A program made the translations under genes and the position numbers. Source: Kordia sp965283645 (GTDB lineage: Bacteria; Bacteroidota; Bacteroidia; Flavobacteriales; Flavobacteriaceae). From it: DNA of 64,000 nucleotides. The notes beneath the pieces were generated by a model. The model saw only the letters and a program-made list of their open reading frames with translations, was not told the DNA's origin and ran no database searches. The DNA lies in contig NZ_CBDIPG010000001.1 in NCBI RefSeq assembly GCF_965283645.1, forward strand, positions 2,294,001 through 2,358,000, written 5' to 3'. Below, one piece after another: positions 8,971-17,781 of this stretch; the first letter of the stretch is position 1, and every line of letters begins with the position of its first letter.

Positions 8971-9005
8971 TGTAACGGTATTTGTAACGCCTATGAGTGT
9001 AACGC
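8971..9005 (+). repeat. Three TGTAACG repeats, iteron-like
   Basis: TGTAACG at 8971, 8983 and 8998 (spacings 12 and 15 bases), in the gene-free 8877-9085 stretch of element A. The same GTAACG core forms the inverted repeat at 8491-8542. They may be binding sites of the replication-like protein. Confidence 0.45.
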
Positions 9006-9085
9006 TTGCTAAATATATTTAAACAGCAAACCAAGTGATTTCAATCTCGTATTTTTCTATACTACAATCATTAAAAAATTAACCA

Positions 9086-9529
9086 ATGAATTTACGCTTA
9101 CCAAAAGACGAAGACATAAATATTGCCAATGGCGAAGACGTTGCACGCATCATGCGTAAAATACTATTACGTCAAAATAGATTACACCGTAAAAAGGAAT
9201 ACTTTTGGGCAATTGGTTTAAATACCGCAAATGACATTGAGTATATCGAACTCGTTTCAATTGGCACGTTAAGCGTAGACAACATAGAACCCGTAGACGT
9301 ATTCAGCTTTGCAGTATCAAAAAAGTGTACAAAAATCATTATTTGTCATAATCGCCCAAGCGGGAACTTAAAACCTACTAAAAGCGTTCAAAAACTAACA
9401 TACAAACTACTACAAGGCGCAAAAATTCTAAATATTTTGTTACTCGATCACATTATAATATGTGAAGATAAAGAGTATTTTAGTTACGGAGATAGTAAAA
9501 GCTTTCCAAAAGAAGAAGATTTCGAGTAG
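9086..9529 (+). CDS. RadC/JAB-domain protein with degenerate zinc motif
   Basis: 147-residue RadC-like MPN domain of the kind often carried by mobile elements. Family proteins have a JAMM-type zinc site H-x-H-P-S-G...D. Here it reads 'CHNRPSGNL', with His88 present but the second His replaced by Arg90, while 'LLDHIII' keeps Asp121. The fold appears intact but metal binding is probably lost, so catalysis is doubtful. The role of mobile RadC proteins is not settled. Compare the intact 'AHNHPSG' copy in element B at 34034-34504. Confidence 0.85.
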   Translation: MNLRLPKDEDINIANGEDVARIMRKILLRQNRLHRKKEYFWAIGLNTANDIEYIELVSIGTLSVDNIEPVDVFSFAVSKKCTKIIICHNRPSGNLKPTKSVQKLTYKLLQGAKILNILLLDHIIICEDKEYFSYGDSKSFPKEEDFE

Positions 9530-9695
9530 TTCTTTTTTGCTTGAATACCTCAACATCATAGCCAATTTAAAAAAATACGCAATTCCGTAAGCTAGTTTTA
9601 AAAGAAGTCACTATTTTTAAATTCTTACATTTTCAGTAAAACAGTATAGTAATACTGCTAAGATTTGTAAATGAAAATATTCTTTACTAAAAACT

Positions 9696-12600
9696 ATGAA
9701 TAAAATAAATACTAGAAAGGCACTTAATCCAGCTTATCGAAAACATAAACCACTACGTAAAGACGTAACCAATTTTACTACACAATTACAAAACTGTATT
9801 GACGCTGTAAAGTTAAGTGATAGTAATGGAGAATACGAAGAACATATAAAAGCACATTTTATAAAGTTTTTTAAGTCTACGTTCTATGCGGATAACTACA
9901 TAAATACTAAAGATAGAATTGATTTGGCAATCTACTTGGATAATACTGTAAAATCCGATGTAGGTGTTATTATTGAAGCAAAGAAACCAAGTAACAAAGC
10001 AGAGTTTCTAACTACTAAAAACCTTAATCGGAAAGCATTACAGGAACTTCTTTTATATTATTTACGGGAACGTGTAGACAATGAAAATAATAATATTAAA
10101 CATTTGATTGCTACAAATGGCTATGAATGGTATTTGTTCAACGCATCCGATTTTTATGATTATTTCTATAAAAACAAAGCTTTACTAAAAGAATATAAAG
10201 CCTTTAGAGATGGACTCAAAGACACCTCAAAAAATGAACTTTTCTACAATGAAATTGCAAAAAAATATATTGCAGAGGTTGAGCAGAGTTTGCCTTATGT
10301 TCACTTAGATTTTTCAAAAACAGATTTCAATAAATTAAGTGATGCACACCTAAATACACTTTTCAAAATATTTTCAGATGTCCATTTGTTAGGGCATTCG
10401 TTTGGCAATGATAGTAACCAACTAAACAAAGCTTTTTACAATGAATTACTGCATATCATTGGATTAGAAGAAATAAAAGACAAAGGAAAAAAAATCATAA
10501 ATCGCAAAGATCAAAAAGATAGAGACTATGCGTCTTTACTAGAAAATGCAATTGTATTACTCGAAGATAGAGATTACTTAACCAATGTAAAAAGTGTAGA
10601 CAATGGAGCAGACAAAGCCTTTAACGTAGGCTTAGAATTGTGTTTGACTTGGGTTAACCGTATTTTATTTTTAAAGCTTTTAGAATCGCAATTAGTAACC
10701 TATCATAAGGATGCAAAATATAAGTTTCTACAATCAAATTTTGTACATGATTATGATGAATTGAATGACTTATTCTTTTCCGCATTAGCAAAGCAAGAAG
10801 AAGAAAGACACCCAAAATACAAAGAAAAGTACAAAGATATTCCGTACTTAAACAGTTCTTTATTTGAGCGAAATACTTTAGAATCCGAAGCTTTTGAAAT
10901 TTCAGCGTTAAACAATGACGAAATTGTAATTTATAGCAGTACTGTTTTAAAAGATGCAAACGGAAAAAGGCTAAAAGGAAAACTTTCTACGTTAGATTAC
11001 CTGTTTAAATTCTTAGATGCGTTTGACTTTGCCACAGATGGAAATGAAGGAATTGAAGACGGACAAGAATCCAAATCGTTAATAAATGCTTCTGTATTAG
11101 GGTTAATATTTGAAAAGATAAACGGCTACAAAGAAGGCTCATTTTACACGCCTGCATACATAACCATGTATATGTGTAAAGAAACGCTTAGACGTGCTGT
11201 AATACAGAAATTTAAGGAACATGAAGACGACGAAATAGAAACCTTTGAAGACTTACAGTCATACTGTCTGAAGAAATTTAGAATAGATGATTTAAAACGA
11301 TTTAATGCAATTGTCAACAGTTTGCGTATTTGTGATCCTGCGGTGGGTTCTGGTCACTTCTTAGTAAGTGCCTTAAATGAATTAATAGCCATAAAAAACG
11401 AACTACGAATTTTAGTTGATGCCAAAGGCTTACCGCTTCGCTGTGATATTGAAATCGTAAACGACGAATTATATGTATTAGATGATAGAGGTGCATTATT
11501 TGAATACAACCCAAATGACAAAGAAAGTGTGCGCATACAACACACCTTATTTCACGAAAAACAAACATTGATAGAAAACTGTTTATTTGGTGTAGACATT
11601 AACCCAAATTCAGTAAAAATATGCCGTTTGCGTCTGTGGATTGAGTTACTAAAAAACGCCTATTATAACAGCGATAACCGACTGCAAACACTTCCAAATA
11701 TTGACATAAATATAAAGTGCGGAAACTCTCTAATAAGTAGGTTTACTTTAGATGATGACTTAAAAGACGCTTTTAAAGGCAAAGAAGTTGCACACAGTTT
11801 CATAGATTACAAAAATGCAGTTGCAGAGTACAAAGAAACCAATAGCAAAGAACGCAAGCGCGAAGTATTAGAAATAATTGACGAGGTTAAAAACAACTTT
11901 AAAAGCACGCTAGACAATGCCTTTATAGACAAATTTCAAAAGGCACAAGGGAAACTTATAAACGAGCAGGAACGACAAAAAAACCTCAAAGCCTTTGAAG
12001 AAAAAATAACCAAAGTAGATAGAGACAAACTCAAAAAACTGAAAGTAAAAGCTGAAAAAACCTATTTTGAAAAAGAAGAAATTGTAAATAATGCCATATA
12101 CCGCAATGCCTTTGAGTGGCGTTTTGAATTTCCCGAAGTACTCGAAGATGATGGTAGCTATATTGGTTTTGATGTGATTATAGGAAATCCGCCTTGGGTT
12201 TCTTTAATGGGAAAACATAGTTCAATTAAGGATGAATCATTATTGAAATTTTACAAAAAAAGTTTCCCCGAAAATACATACATGCCTAATTTATATGAGT
12301 ATTTTGTGAAAAGAAGTATAGAATTATTGCATAATGATGGTTACAATTGTCAAATTGTTCCTGACCGATTAGGCTCAAATGAATCTCTTAATTATTTGAG
12401 GGAATATATTTTAACTAAAACAATTTTAATTGAAGTTACTTACAGGTGGGATTTCCCTGATATAATAACAGATACAATGACTTTTTTACTTAAAAAGAGC
12501 CTTAAAGAAGATTATCAAATCAGCGTGAAATATAACCCTAAAGCACAGAATATAGAAATATCAAATAAAACATATTTGACAAATAGCAATTTTGACTTCA

Positions 12601-13268
12601 AGAGTTATAAAAACAGTCATATTTTTTCTTTAATAGATAAACTTAACACTTTTCCAAAGTTAAAATCTATTGCATCAGCTACTTCTGGATTTGGTGGGAA
12701 ATCAAAGTTAATAACAAACGAAAAGATTAATTCTAATCAAATAAAAATATTAAAAGGTAAATCTATAGGAAGATTTAAAACATTAGAAACCTTATACTTT
12801 GAATTTAATGATACTAATGTGACAGGAAGAACTAGAGATACTTACAAGTTGGGTTATATTCCAAAAATTTTATTAAGAAAAACAGGAATACCATTGATTT
12901 GTACCATTGATTTGACTGGAGTATTTCCCGAACAATCACTATATTTTATTTATGAGGTCAATGATAGTATCAATCCTTTATTTTTATTATCATTAATGAA
13001 TTCGAAATTATTAAATTTTATGTACTTGAATGAATTAGTTACAAATATAGATAGTACCCCACAGCTTAAAAATAGCGATCTGTATAAATTTCCAATAGCC
13101 TTAACAGAAAATCAAGATGATTTTGTATTTAAGACTAACCAAATCTTATCTGTAAAAAAAGACAACCCACAAGCAGACACAAGTAAGTTAGAAAACGAAA
13201 TAGATCAAATGGTATACGAACTCTACGGACTTACCGAAGATGAAATACAAATTGTGGAAAACAGCTAA
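9696..13268 (+). CDS. Type IIG / Eco57I-like restriction-methylase
   Basis: 1190-residue single-chain restriction-modification enzyme. The N-terminus (about 70-100) has a PD-(D/E)xK-like nuclease pattern (RIDLAIYLDN... then 'VGVIIEAKKP'). The centre holds an N6-adenine methyltransferase with motif I 'CDPAVGSGHFLVSALNE', 'FGVDINPNSVKICRLRLW' and catalytic motif IV 'IGNPPWVS'. A C-terminal target-recognition domain (about 890-1150) follows, with typical 'LRKTGIPLI'-type segments. It cuts and methylates with one polypeptide, so no partner is needed. It is the last and largest gene of element A and its main selectable cargo. Confidence 0.9.
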   Translation: MNKINTRKALNPAYRKHKPLRKDVTNFTTQLQNCIDAVKLSDSNGEYEEHIKAHFIKFFKSTFYADNYINTKDRIDLAIYLDNTVKSDVGVIIEAKKPSNKAEFLTTKNLNRKALQELLLYYLRERVDNENNNIKHLIATNGYEWYLFNASDFYDYFYKNKALLKEYKAFRDGLKDTSKNELFYNEIAKKYIAEVEQSLPYVHLDFSKTDFNKLSDAHLNTLFKIFSDVHLLGHSFGNDSNQLNKAFYNELLHIIGLEEIKDKGKKIINRKDQKDRDYASLLENAIVLLEDRDYLTNVKSVDNGADKAFNVGLELCLTWVNRILFLKLLESQLVTYHKDAKYKFLQSNFVHDYDELNDLFFSALAKQEEERHPKYKEKYKDIPYLNSSLFERNTLESEAFEISALNNDEIVIYSSTVLKDANGKRLKGKLSTLDYLFKFLDAFDFATDGNEGIEDGQESKSLINASVLGLIFEKINGYKEGSFYTPAYITMYMCKETLRRAVIQKFKEHEDDEIETFEDLQSYCLKKFRIDDLKRFNAIVNSLRICDPAVGSGHFLVSALNELIAIKNELRILVDAKGLPLRCDIEIVNDELYVLDDRGALFEYNPNDKESVRIQHTLFHEKQTLIENCLFGVDINPNSVKICRLRLWIELLKNAYYNSDNRLQTLPNIDINIKCGNSLISRFTLDDDLKDAFKGKEVAHSFIDYKNAVAEYKETNSKERKREVLEIIDEVKNNFKSTLDNAFIDKFQKAQGKLINEQERQKNLKAFEEKITKVDRDKLKKLKVKAEKTYFEKEEIVNNAIYRNAFEWRFEFPEVLEDDGSYIGFDVIIGNPPWVSLMGKHSSIKDESLLKFYKKSFPENTYMPNLYEYFVKRSIELLHNDGYNCQIVPDRLGSNESLNYLREYILTKTILIEVTYRWDFPDIITDTMTFLLKKSLKEDYQISVKYNPKAQNIEISNKTYLTNSNFDFKSYKNSHIFSLIDKLNTFPKLKSIASATSGFGGKSKLITNEKINSNQIKILKGKSIGRFKTLETLYFEFNDTNVTGRTRDTYKLGYIPKILLRKTGIPLICTIDLTGVFPEQSLYFIYEVNDSINPLFLLSLMNSKLLNFMYLNELVTNIDSTPQLKNSDLYKFPIALTENQDDFVFKTNQILSVKKDNPQADTSKLENEIDQMVYELYGLTEDEIQIVENS

Positions 13269-13361
13269 AAAAAGCTAAAAGTTGAAGTTATGATTACGGA
13301 CTAACTAACGTAAGCAACACAAGAAGTCTTTTGAAGTCAAAAACACCAAAAACAACATTGA

Positions 13362-13380
13362 CCGTACAACAATCGTACAA
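13362..13380 (+). repeat. Integrase arm-type repeats, right end of element A
   Basis: Two CGTACAA copies at 13363 and 13374 in the same arrangement as at 4864-4882, about 60 bases inside the tRNA copy at 13439. They mark the right end of element A. Confidence 0.6.
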
Positions 13381-13399
13381 AACAAACATCATAAAATAT

Positions 13400-13436
13400 A
13401 AAAACCCTTCAAAATCAAATGATTAAGAAGGGTTTC
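13400..13436 (-). terminator. Terminator next to the middle tRNA-Leu fragment
   Basis: A diverged version of the tRNA-Leu terminator (CCCTTC...GAAGGG arms) preceding the tRNA fragment. It differs from the copies at 4660 and 62005 at several bases, so it is element A's own version. Confidence 0.65.
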
Positions 13437-13438
13437 AG

Positions 13439-13496
13439 TACTCGAGGCGGGACTTGAACCCGCACGGCCCAAAGGCCATTGGATTTTAAGTCCAAC
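13439..13496 (-). repeat. Partial tRNA-Leu (3' 58 bases), junction of elements A and B
   Basis: Identical to 62054-62111, covering the acceptor 3' strand, T arm, variable loop and anticodon (TAA). It stops just past the anticodon loop, and the D arm and 5' acceptor strand are missing. It is a non-functional att copy left by integration of element B. The B crossover must lie within these 58 bases. Confidence 0.92.
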
Positions 13497-13596
13497 TCCT
13501 TTTGAACTCATTTGAACGTATATACGCTAAAAATCAATTGATTACCAGCATTTTAATAAATTCATTGTTCAGAAAAAACCATGAAAAAATACTAAA

Positions 13597-13619
13597 TGTT
13601 TTACCTATGTTTTACCCAA
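13597..13619 (+). repeat. Integrase arm-type repeat, left end of element B
   Basis: 23 bases identical to 61972-61994. Each copy is itself a tandem of TGTTTTACC and TGTTTTACCC separated by TA. It lies 30 bases before the integrase gene, so it may also regulate it. Confidence 0.65.
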
Positions 13620-13648
13620 ATTTCGTAACTTAGATAAAAGATAGAAAC

Positions 13649-14863
13649 ATGGCAACAAGTGTAAAAGTGCTTTTACGAAATAAAGCTAACAAAGAGGGAC
13701 TCTACCCATTGGTTGTGAGAATCATTAAAAATCGTAAGCCTTCGTACATATATATTGGTCATTACATTGACAAAAAGTATTGGAACGAAGATGAGCGTAA
13801 GGTACGAAAATCACATCCAAATTCTGCACGACTGAATAATCTCATTGCTGCTAAACTTGCTGAAGCAAATAAAACACTCATTGAACTACAATCCAATGAT
13901 ATGGAAATAAGTTCTCAGCAAATTAAGAAAGAGATTAAGAATCCAATGAGTGATAAGAATTTCAATGATCTTTCAAAGGAATACCTCAACGAACTTGAAT
14001 CAAATAAAAAACTCAATCAATTCTATGCTGACAGAGTTAGAGTAAACCACGTCATTAATTTTTCTAAATCAACCTCACTTAGCTTCCGTGAGATTGATGA
14101 AACCTTTCTCAGACGATTTATGTCGTATCTAAAAATTGAAAAAGGAGTTAGTCAGCGATCAATCATTAACAATCTAGTAGTAATAAGAACATTATTTAAT
14201 CGAGCAATCAGAAGTGGAATCGTTGAACAGAAGTACTATCCTTTTGGAAGAGACAAGATCAAAATCAAGTTTCCCGAATCAAAAAAAGTTGGACTCTCTA
14301 TTGAAGAAGTTCAAGCGATTGCAAATAATGAAGAACTTAGTACCGCAGAACAACACGCACGTAATGTATGGCTCTTTAGCTTCTATCTAGCAGGTATGCG
14401 AGTTGGTGATGTATTAAAGATCAAGTGGGGTGATATCTATGATGGTCGCCTCCACTATCGCATGAACAAGAATAGTAAATTACTATCGTTACAACTACCC
14501 GAAAAAGCTATTGATATCATTTCACACTACAAAGACTCAAGACAAGAAAATGATGACTTTATCTTTCCCGAAATGAAGAAAGCAAATCTAAAATCTCCTA
14601 AAGACATTTTAGCCAAAACAAAAACTGCTACCAAGAAGTTCAATAAGTACCTCGCCTCTATCGCAACTAAATGTGAAATTGACAAGAAGTTAACGATGCA
14701 CATTGCTCGCCATACCTTTGGCAATATATCGGGTGACAAGATTCCAATTCAAACCTTACAGAAATTGTATCGTCACTCTTCAATTACTACAACGATTAAC
14801 TATCAATCTAACTTTACGCATAAAGAAGAAGATGAAGCTTTGAATAAGGTATTGGACTTCTAA
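13649..14863 (+). CDS. Tyrosine recombinase/integrase of element B
   Basis: 404 residues of the Bacteroidota tRNA-targeting integrase type: Arm-DNA-binding N-terminus (1-100), SAM-like domain (105-205) and catalytic domain. Active-site residues are Arg in 'LAGMRVGDVLKIKW', Lys in the following beta-hairpin, His-x-x-Arg in 'MHIARHTFGN', His in 'YRHSSITTT' and Tyr in 'INYQSNF'. It sits immediately inside the A/B junction. It differs clearly from the element A integrase, and the two elements have different arm repeats, so they were acquired separately. Confidence 0.93.
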   Translation: MATSVKVLLRNKANKEGLYPLVVRIIKNRKPSYIYIGHYIDKKYWNEDERKVRKSHPNSARLNNLIAAKLAEANKTLIELQSNDMEISSQQIKKEIKNPMSDKNFNDLSKEYLNELESNKKLNQFYADRVRVNHVINFSKSTSLSFREIDETFLRRFMSYLKIEKGVSQRSIINNLVVIRTLFNRAIRSGIVEQKYYPFGRDKIKIKFPESKKVGLSIEEVQAIANNEELSTAEQHARNVWLFSFYLAGMRVGDVLKIKWGDIYDGRLHYRMNKNSKLLSLQLPEKAIDIISHYKDSRQENDDFIFPEMKKANLKSPKDILAKTKTATKKFNKYLASIATKCEIDKKLTMHIARHTFGNISGDKIPIQTLQKLYRHSSITTTINYQSNFTHKEEDEALNKVLDF

Positions 14864-14883
14864 ATATTTCATACCTTTAGTTC

Positions 14884-15153
14884 ATGGAAGTAATATGTCT
14901 ACATGATGAAGCTTTTTATGAACTTGTTGAGCAAGTTGTTGAGCGTATGAAAGAAAAGCATAAGCTCCCAAAAGAAAAATGGGTGTCACAAGAACGTGCA
15001 ATGGAAATTCTTAATGTTAAAAGTAGAACCACTATTCAGAAACTTCGTGATACAGGAGCAATCTCATATTCCCAACCACAGAAGAAAATCATCTTGTATG
15101 ATTACGATTCCATTATGTCCTATTTAGAAACTCATCGTAAATCAACATTCTAA
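14884..15153 (+). CDS. Small HTH protein (excisionase-like) of element B
   Basis: 89 residues with an HTH_17-like domain in the C-terminal half: 'WVSQERAMEILNVKSRTT', a recognition helix, then 'GAISYSQPQKKIILYDYDSIMSYL'. It lies 20 bases after the integrase and its stop overlaps the next ATG. By position and fold it is probably a recombination directionality factor or integrase regulator. Confidence 0.78.
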   Translation: MEVICLHDEAFYELVEQVVERMKEKHKLPKEKWVSQERAMEILNVKSRTTIQKLRDTGAISYSQPQKKIILYDYDSIMSYLETHRKSTF

Positions 15154-15386
15154 TGGAGATAGCAAACAAACAACGATACGTCAAAGGTGTGAATCATGCT
15201 TATCTTCTAGCGGAACATCAACCTCAACTTCTTGAAAATCTTCTCAAGAGCGAATCACGTAACGATTACTTCATAGGATTACAAGACGGGAAGCGCATGT
15301 TTGAGCAAGAATGCAGTCAATCACGACTAAATGAACTTAACACCATGCAGAACAAGAAATCGAAAGATAGAGGCTTGGAGCGTTAG
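15153..15386 (+). CDS. Small hypothetical protein after the excisionase-like gene
   Basis: 77 residues, soluble and helical, with 'GVNHAYLLAEHQPQLLENLL' and 'YFIGLQDGKRMFEQE'. Its start overlaps the HTH gene's stop by one base (TAATG), so it belongs to the integrase operon. Similar short proteins accompany Bacteroidota integrases, but I cannot name a function. Confidence 0.6.
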   Translation: MEIANKQRYVKGVNHAYLLAEHQPQLLENLLKSESRNDYFIGLQDGKRMFEQECSQSRLNELNTMQNKKSKDRGLER

Positions 15387-15594
15387 TCGTTCAACCAAGG
15401 TCTGAAAACCGCTATTTCAAAAGCCTAGGCAGTGTCTAAAATGGTTATCACAACTGTATTAGTATGACTAAATTATACTTTACAAATTGAAGCACCCCTC
15501 CTATTTGATAAGCCAAATTCATTCAAGATTAACATTTTAGGGAATAATATTTATGTAACTGATGTAATTCGAATTACTTTTCTACAACATTTAA

Positions 15595-15646
15595 AATGAA
15601 AATACTATCAATATAAGTGAGAATAGTGAATTTCTCAGTGAGAATA
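15595..15646 (+). promoter_or_regulatory. Three LytTR-type direct repeats, exactly 21 bp apart
   Basis: AATGAAAATA at 15595, AGTGAGAATA at 15616 and AGTGAGAATA at 15637. The 21-base spacing puts them on one DNA face, as LytTR dimers require. They end about 50 bases before the candidate -7 element of the kinase gene, a position suited to activation. The downstream operon encodes a LytTR regulator, and a related pair lies at 18679-18710. Confidence 0.65.
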
Positions 15647-15697
15647 TTCATGTTGTTAATTGTAAGTTAAACTATTGTTTAACAAAGTTTTAACATC

Positions 15698-15705
15698 TAT
15701 ATTTA
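15698..15705 (+). promoter_or_regulatory. Candidate -7 element of the kinase operon
   Basis: TATATTTA is one base off TAnnTTTG and lies 19 bases before the ATG at 15724. A TTG that could serve as a -33 element is at about 15675. Confidence 0.4.
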
Positions 15706-15723
15706 AGATCTAATTCATCATAT

Positions 15724-17781
15724 ATGAAGCAGTTATACCTTTTCTTTTTTTTTAGTCTTCTTTCTTTTTTTCTTTTTGGACAGCAAAGTAAAATTGATAG
15801 TTTAAAACAAGTAATTAATCATACAGAAAAGAAATTAGTTACTATATATGATTTTTGCAATTCAGAAAAAGATAAAAGTAAGATAGAAGATTTTAGGTTA
15901 TATATTGATTATTTAATAGAAGAAGCTAAAATTCAAAATGAAAAGAAATATATTTCTTTTGGAAATATATTATTATCAGATAAGTATCAAAGAATTGGAG
16001 ATTACGACAATGCAATAAAAACAATAAATAATACAATAAATAATACTGAAAATAAATTTAGTGATTCTATTAGAATTGTTAATTTTAATCAAAAAGCTAA
16101 AGTGCTTAGATTTTTTAATCAAAAAGACAGCTCATTTGTTTATTATAGTAAAGCAATTAGTTTAGGTGAAAAATCAGAACAATACAGACCTTTAGGTTAT
16201 GCCTATAATGGACTCGCTTCTCTTCATACAAATATGGGGAATTATACCGAAGCTATAAAAACACAACAAAAATGTTTAGTTATTGCAACGGATTACAATT
16301 TTGAATATTTACAAATAATATCTTTAATCGGTCTAAGTTGGATATATATATCAAATGAGAATTATTCTAAATCACTCGAGTATTTAAAAGATGCTGAAAG
16401 AAGAATTAAAATTATTGACAATCCTAAGAAGGAACAAGAATGTGACATTTATAGATTCATTGGATTAAATTATTCAAAACTGGGAAATCTTGTTGAAGGA
16501 AACAACTATAATCAAAAAGCTCTTAAATGTCTTGAAGAAACTGATAATCTTATACTCGCTGCAGATGTTGCTAATACTATTGGTGCTAATTATTTAAGAA
16601 GTAAACAATACAAAAAATCAATACCATATTTCAAAAAACTTATTTCTAAAGCACAAAAATTAAAATATAAGCAGATAGAGAATTATGGAATTATTAATTT
16701 ATCAAGGGCATATATTGAAACCAATCAATTAATCGAAGGTGAAAATATATTATTACAAATTTTAAACGACACATTAGATGAAGTAATCTTACCAAAGAAA
16801 TTAGAAAAAGTCATTTACCAGAATTTATCAAATTTATATGATCGAAATAATAATTTTAAAACTAGTTTAAATTATCATAAAAAATTCAAAAACCTTGATG
16901 ACTCTCTAGCCTCTGCCCAAAAACTAAAAGAAGTTTCTGAAATAGACGCTAAATATAATAATGAGCTTAAAGAAAAAGAAAACCTCCAACTAAAAGCAGA
17001 TAATGTAGAACAAGAACTTTTAACCCAAAAAGCCAATACTCGAAATTGGCTACTTATACTTGGCTTAATCACACTAGGTATTTCAGCTTTTTTCATTTGG
17101 AGGCGCTACAAATCCGAAGCCAAAGGAAAACAGATTATTAGTAAACAAAAAGATGAAATAGAACAGCAGAAAAACATGGTAGAAACTCTTCAAAAAGAGT
17201 TACATCACAGAATGAAAAATAATCTTTCATTTATCGATTTGTTCATCAATCTTGCTAAAGGACGATTTCCTAATCAGGCATACCAAACCAAGTTGAATGA
17301 ATTGCAAAATAGAATGCGTAGCATGTTTGAGGTACACAAACAACTCTTTAAAAAAGATGATGTAACATCTGTACAAGCAAAAAGTTACATTGATACTTTG
17401 ACTCAAAACGTTAAAGAAGCCTATGCAAAGAATAATGTTACCATTGTCAATACAACTGACTCCAAAGAAACTATATTAGCTGATACATCGTTTCCTGTTG
17501 GACTTATTGTAAATGAATTTGTAACTAACTCCTATAAATACGCATTTGATGACAACGAACAAGGAGCTATCAATATTGAATTAACGTCGGATACTTCCAA
17601 CTATCATTTATCCTTAAAAGATAACGGTAAAGGCTTACCAACAGGTTTTAATATTGAAGATTTAGACTCTTTTGGAATGGAAACTATACAACTCTTAACA
17701 AAAGAATATATGGGAACGTTTACAATTGATGGTTCTGATGGGGTAACTATGGATATAACATTACCTAAAACTGCGGCATAA
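15724..17781 (+). CDS. TPR sensor histidine kinase (HisKA_2 type)
   Basis: 685 residues. It has a signal peptide (1-20), periplasmic TPR repeats (about 40-400), a coiled coil, one membrane helix (about 440-460, 'WLLILGLITLGISAFFIW'), and a cytoplasmic HisKA_2 dimerisation/phosphoacceptor domain. That domain carries the histidine box 'ELHHRMKNNLSFIDLF' and an HATPase_c domain ('VNEFVTNSYKYAF', 'LKDNGKGLP'). It should autophosphorylate and pass phosphate to the LytTR regulator whose ATG directly follows its stop. The TPR input domain suggests sensing of a peptide or protein in the periplasm. The ligand is unknown. Confidence 0.92.
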   Translation: MKQLYLFFFFSLLSFFLFGQQSKIDSLKQVINHTEKKLVTIYDFCNSEKDKSKIEDFRLYIDYLIEEAKIQNEKKYISFGNILLSDKYQRIGDYDNAIKTINNTINNTENKFSDSIRIVNFNQKAKVLRFFNQKDSSFVYYSKAISLGEKSEQYRPLGYAYNGLASLHTNMGNYTEAIKTQQKCLVIATDYNFEYLQIISLIGLSWIYISNENYSKSLEYLKDAERRIKIIDNPKKEQECDIYRFIGLNYSKLGNLVEGNNYNQKALKCLEETDNLILAADVANTIGANYLRSKQYKKSIPYFKKLISKAQKLKYKQIENYGIINLSRAYIETNQLIEGENILLQILNDTLDEVILPKKLEKVIYQNLSNLYDRNNNFKTSLNYHKKFKNLDDSLASAQKLKEVSEIDAKYNNELKEKENLQLKADNVEQELLTQKANTRNWLLILGLITLGISAFFIWRRYKSEAKGKQIISKQKDEIEQQKNMVETLQKELHHRMKNNLSFIDLFINLAKGRFPNQAYQTKLNELQNRMRSMFEVHKQLFKKDDVTSVQAKSYIDTLTQNVKEAYAKNNVTIVNTTDSKETILADTSFPVGLIVNEFVTNSYKYAFDDNEQGAINIELTSDTSNYHLSLKDNGKGLPTGFNIEDLDSFGMETIQLLTKEYMGTFTIDGSDGVTMDITLPKTAA

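Larger units (their letters stand above)
4709..13438. mobile_element. Integrated element A (about 8.7 kb) at tRNA-Leu(UAA)
   Basis: Bounded by tRNA-Leu 3'-end copies at 4709-4728 and 13439-13496. It has a tyrosine integrase at its left end and paired CGTACAA repeats just inside both ends. Contents are the integrase, a hypothetical gene, an HTH/excisionase-like gene, a replication-like gene with a strong hairpin, a small gene, a RadC-like gene and a large type IIG restriction-methylase. No relaxase or coupling protein is present, so it would rely on other elements for transfer. Exact ends are inferred from the repeats. Confidence 0.82.

Noticed and set aside
13439..13496. Functional second tRNA-Leu
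   Set aside because: Lacks the D arm and 5' acceptor strand; only 58 of 84 bases are present.
15724..17781. Kinase as a hybrid sensor/one-component regulator
   Set aside because: No receiver or AraC domain after the HATPase; the regulator is a separate gene starting right after the stop.
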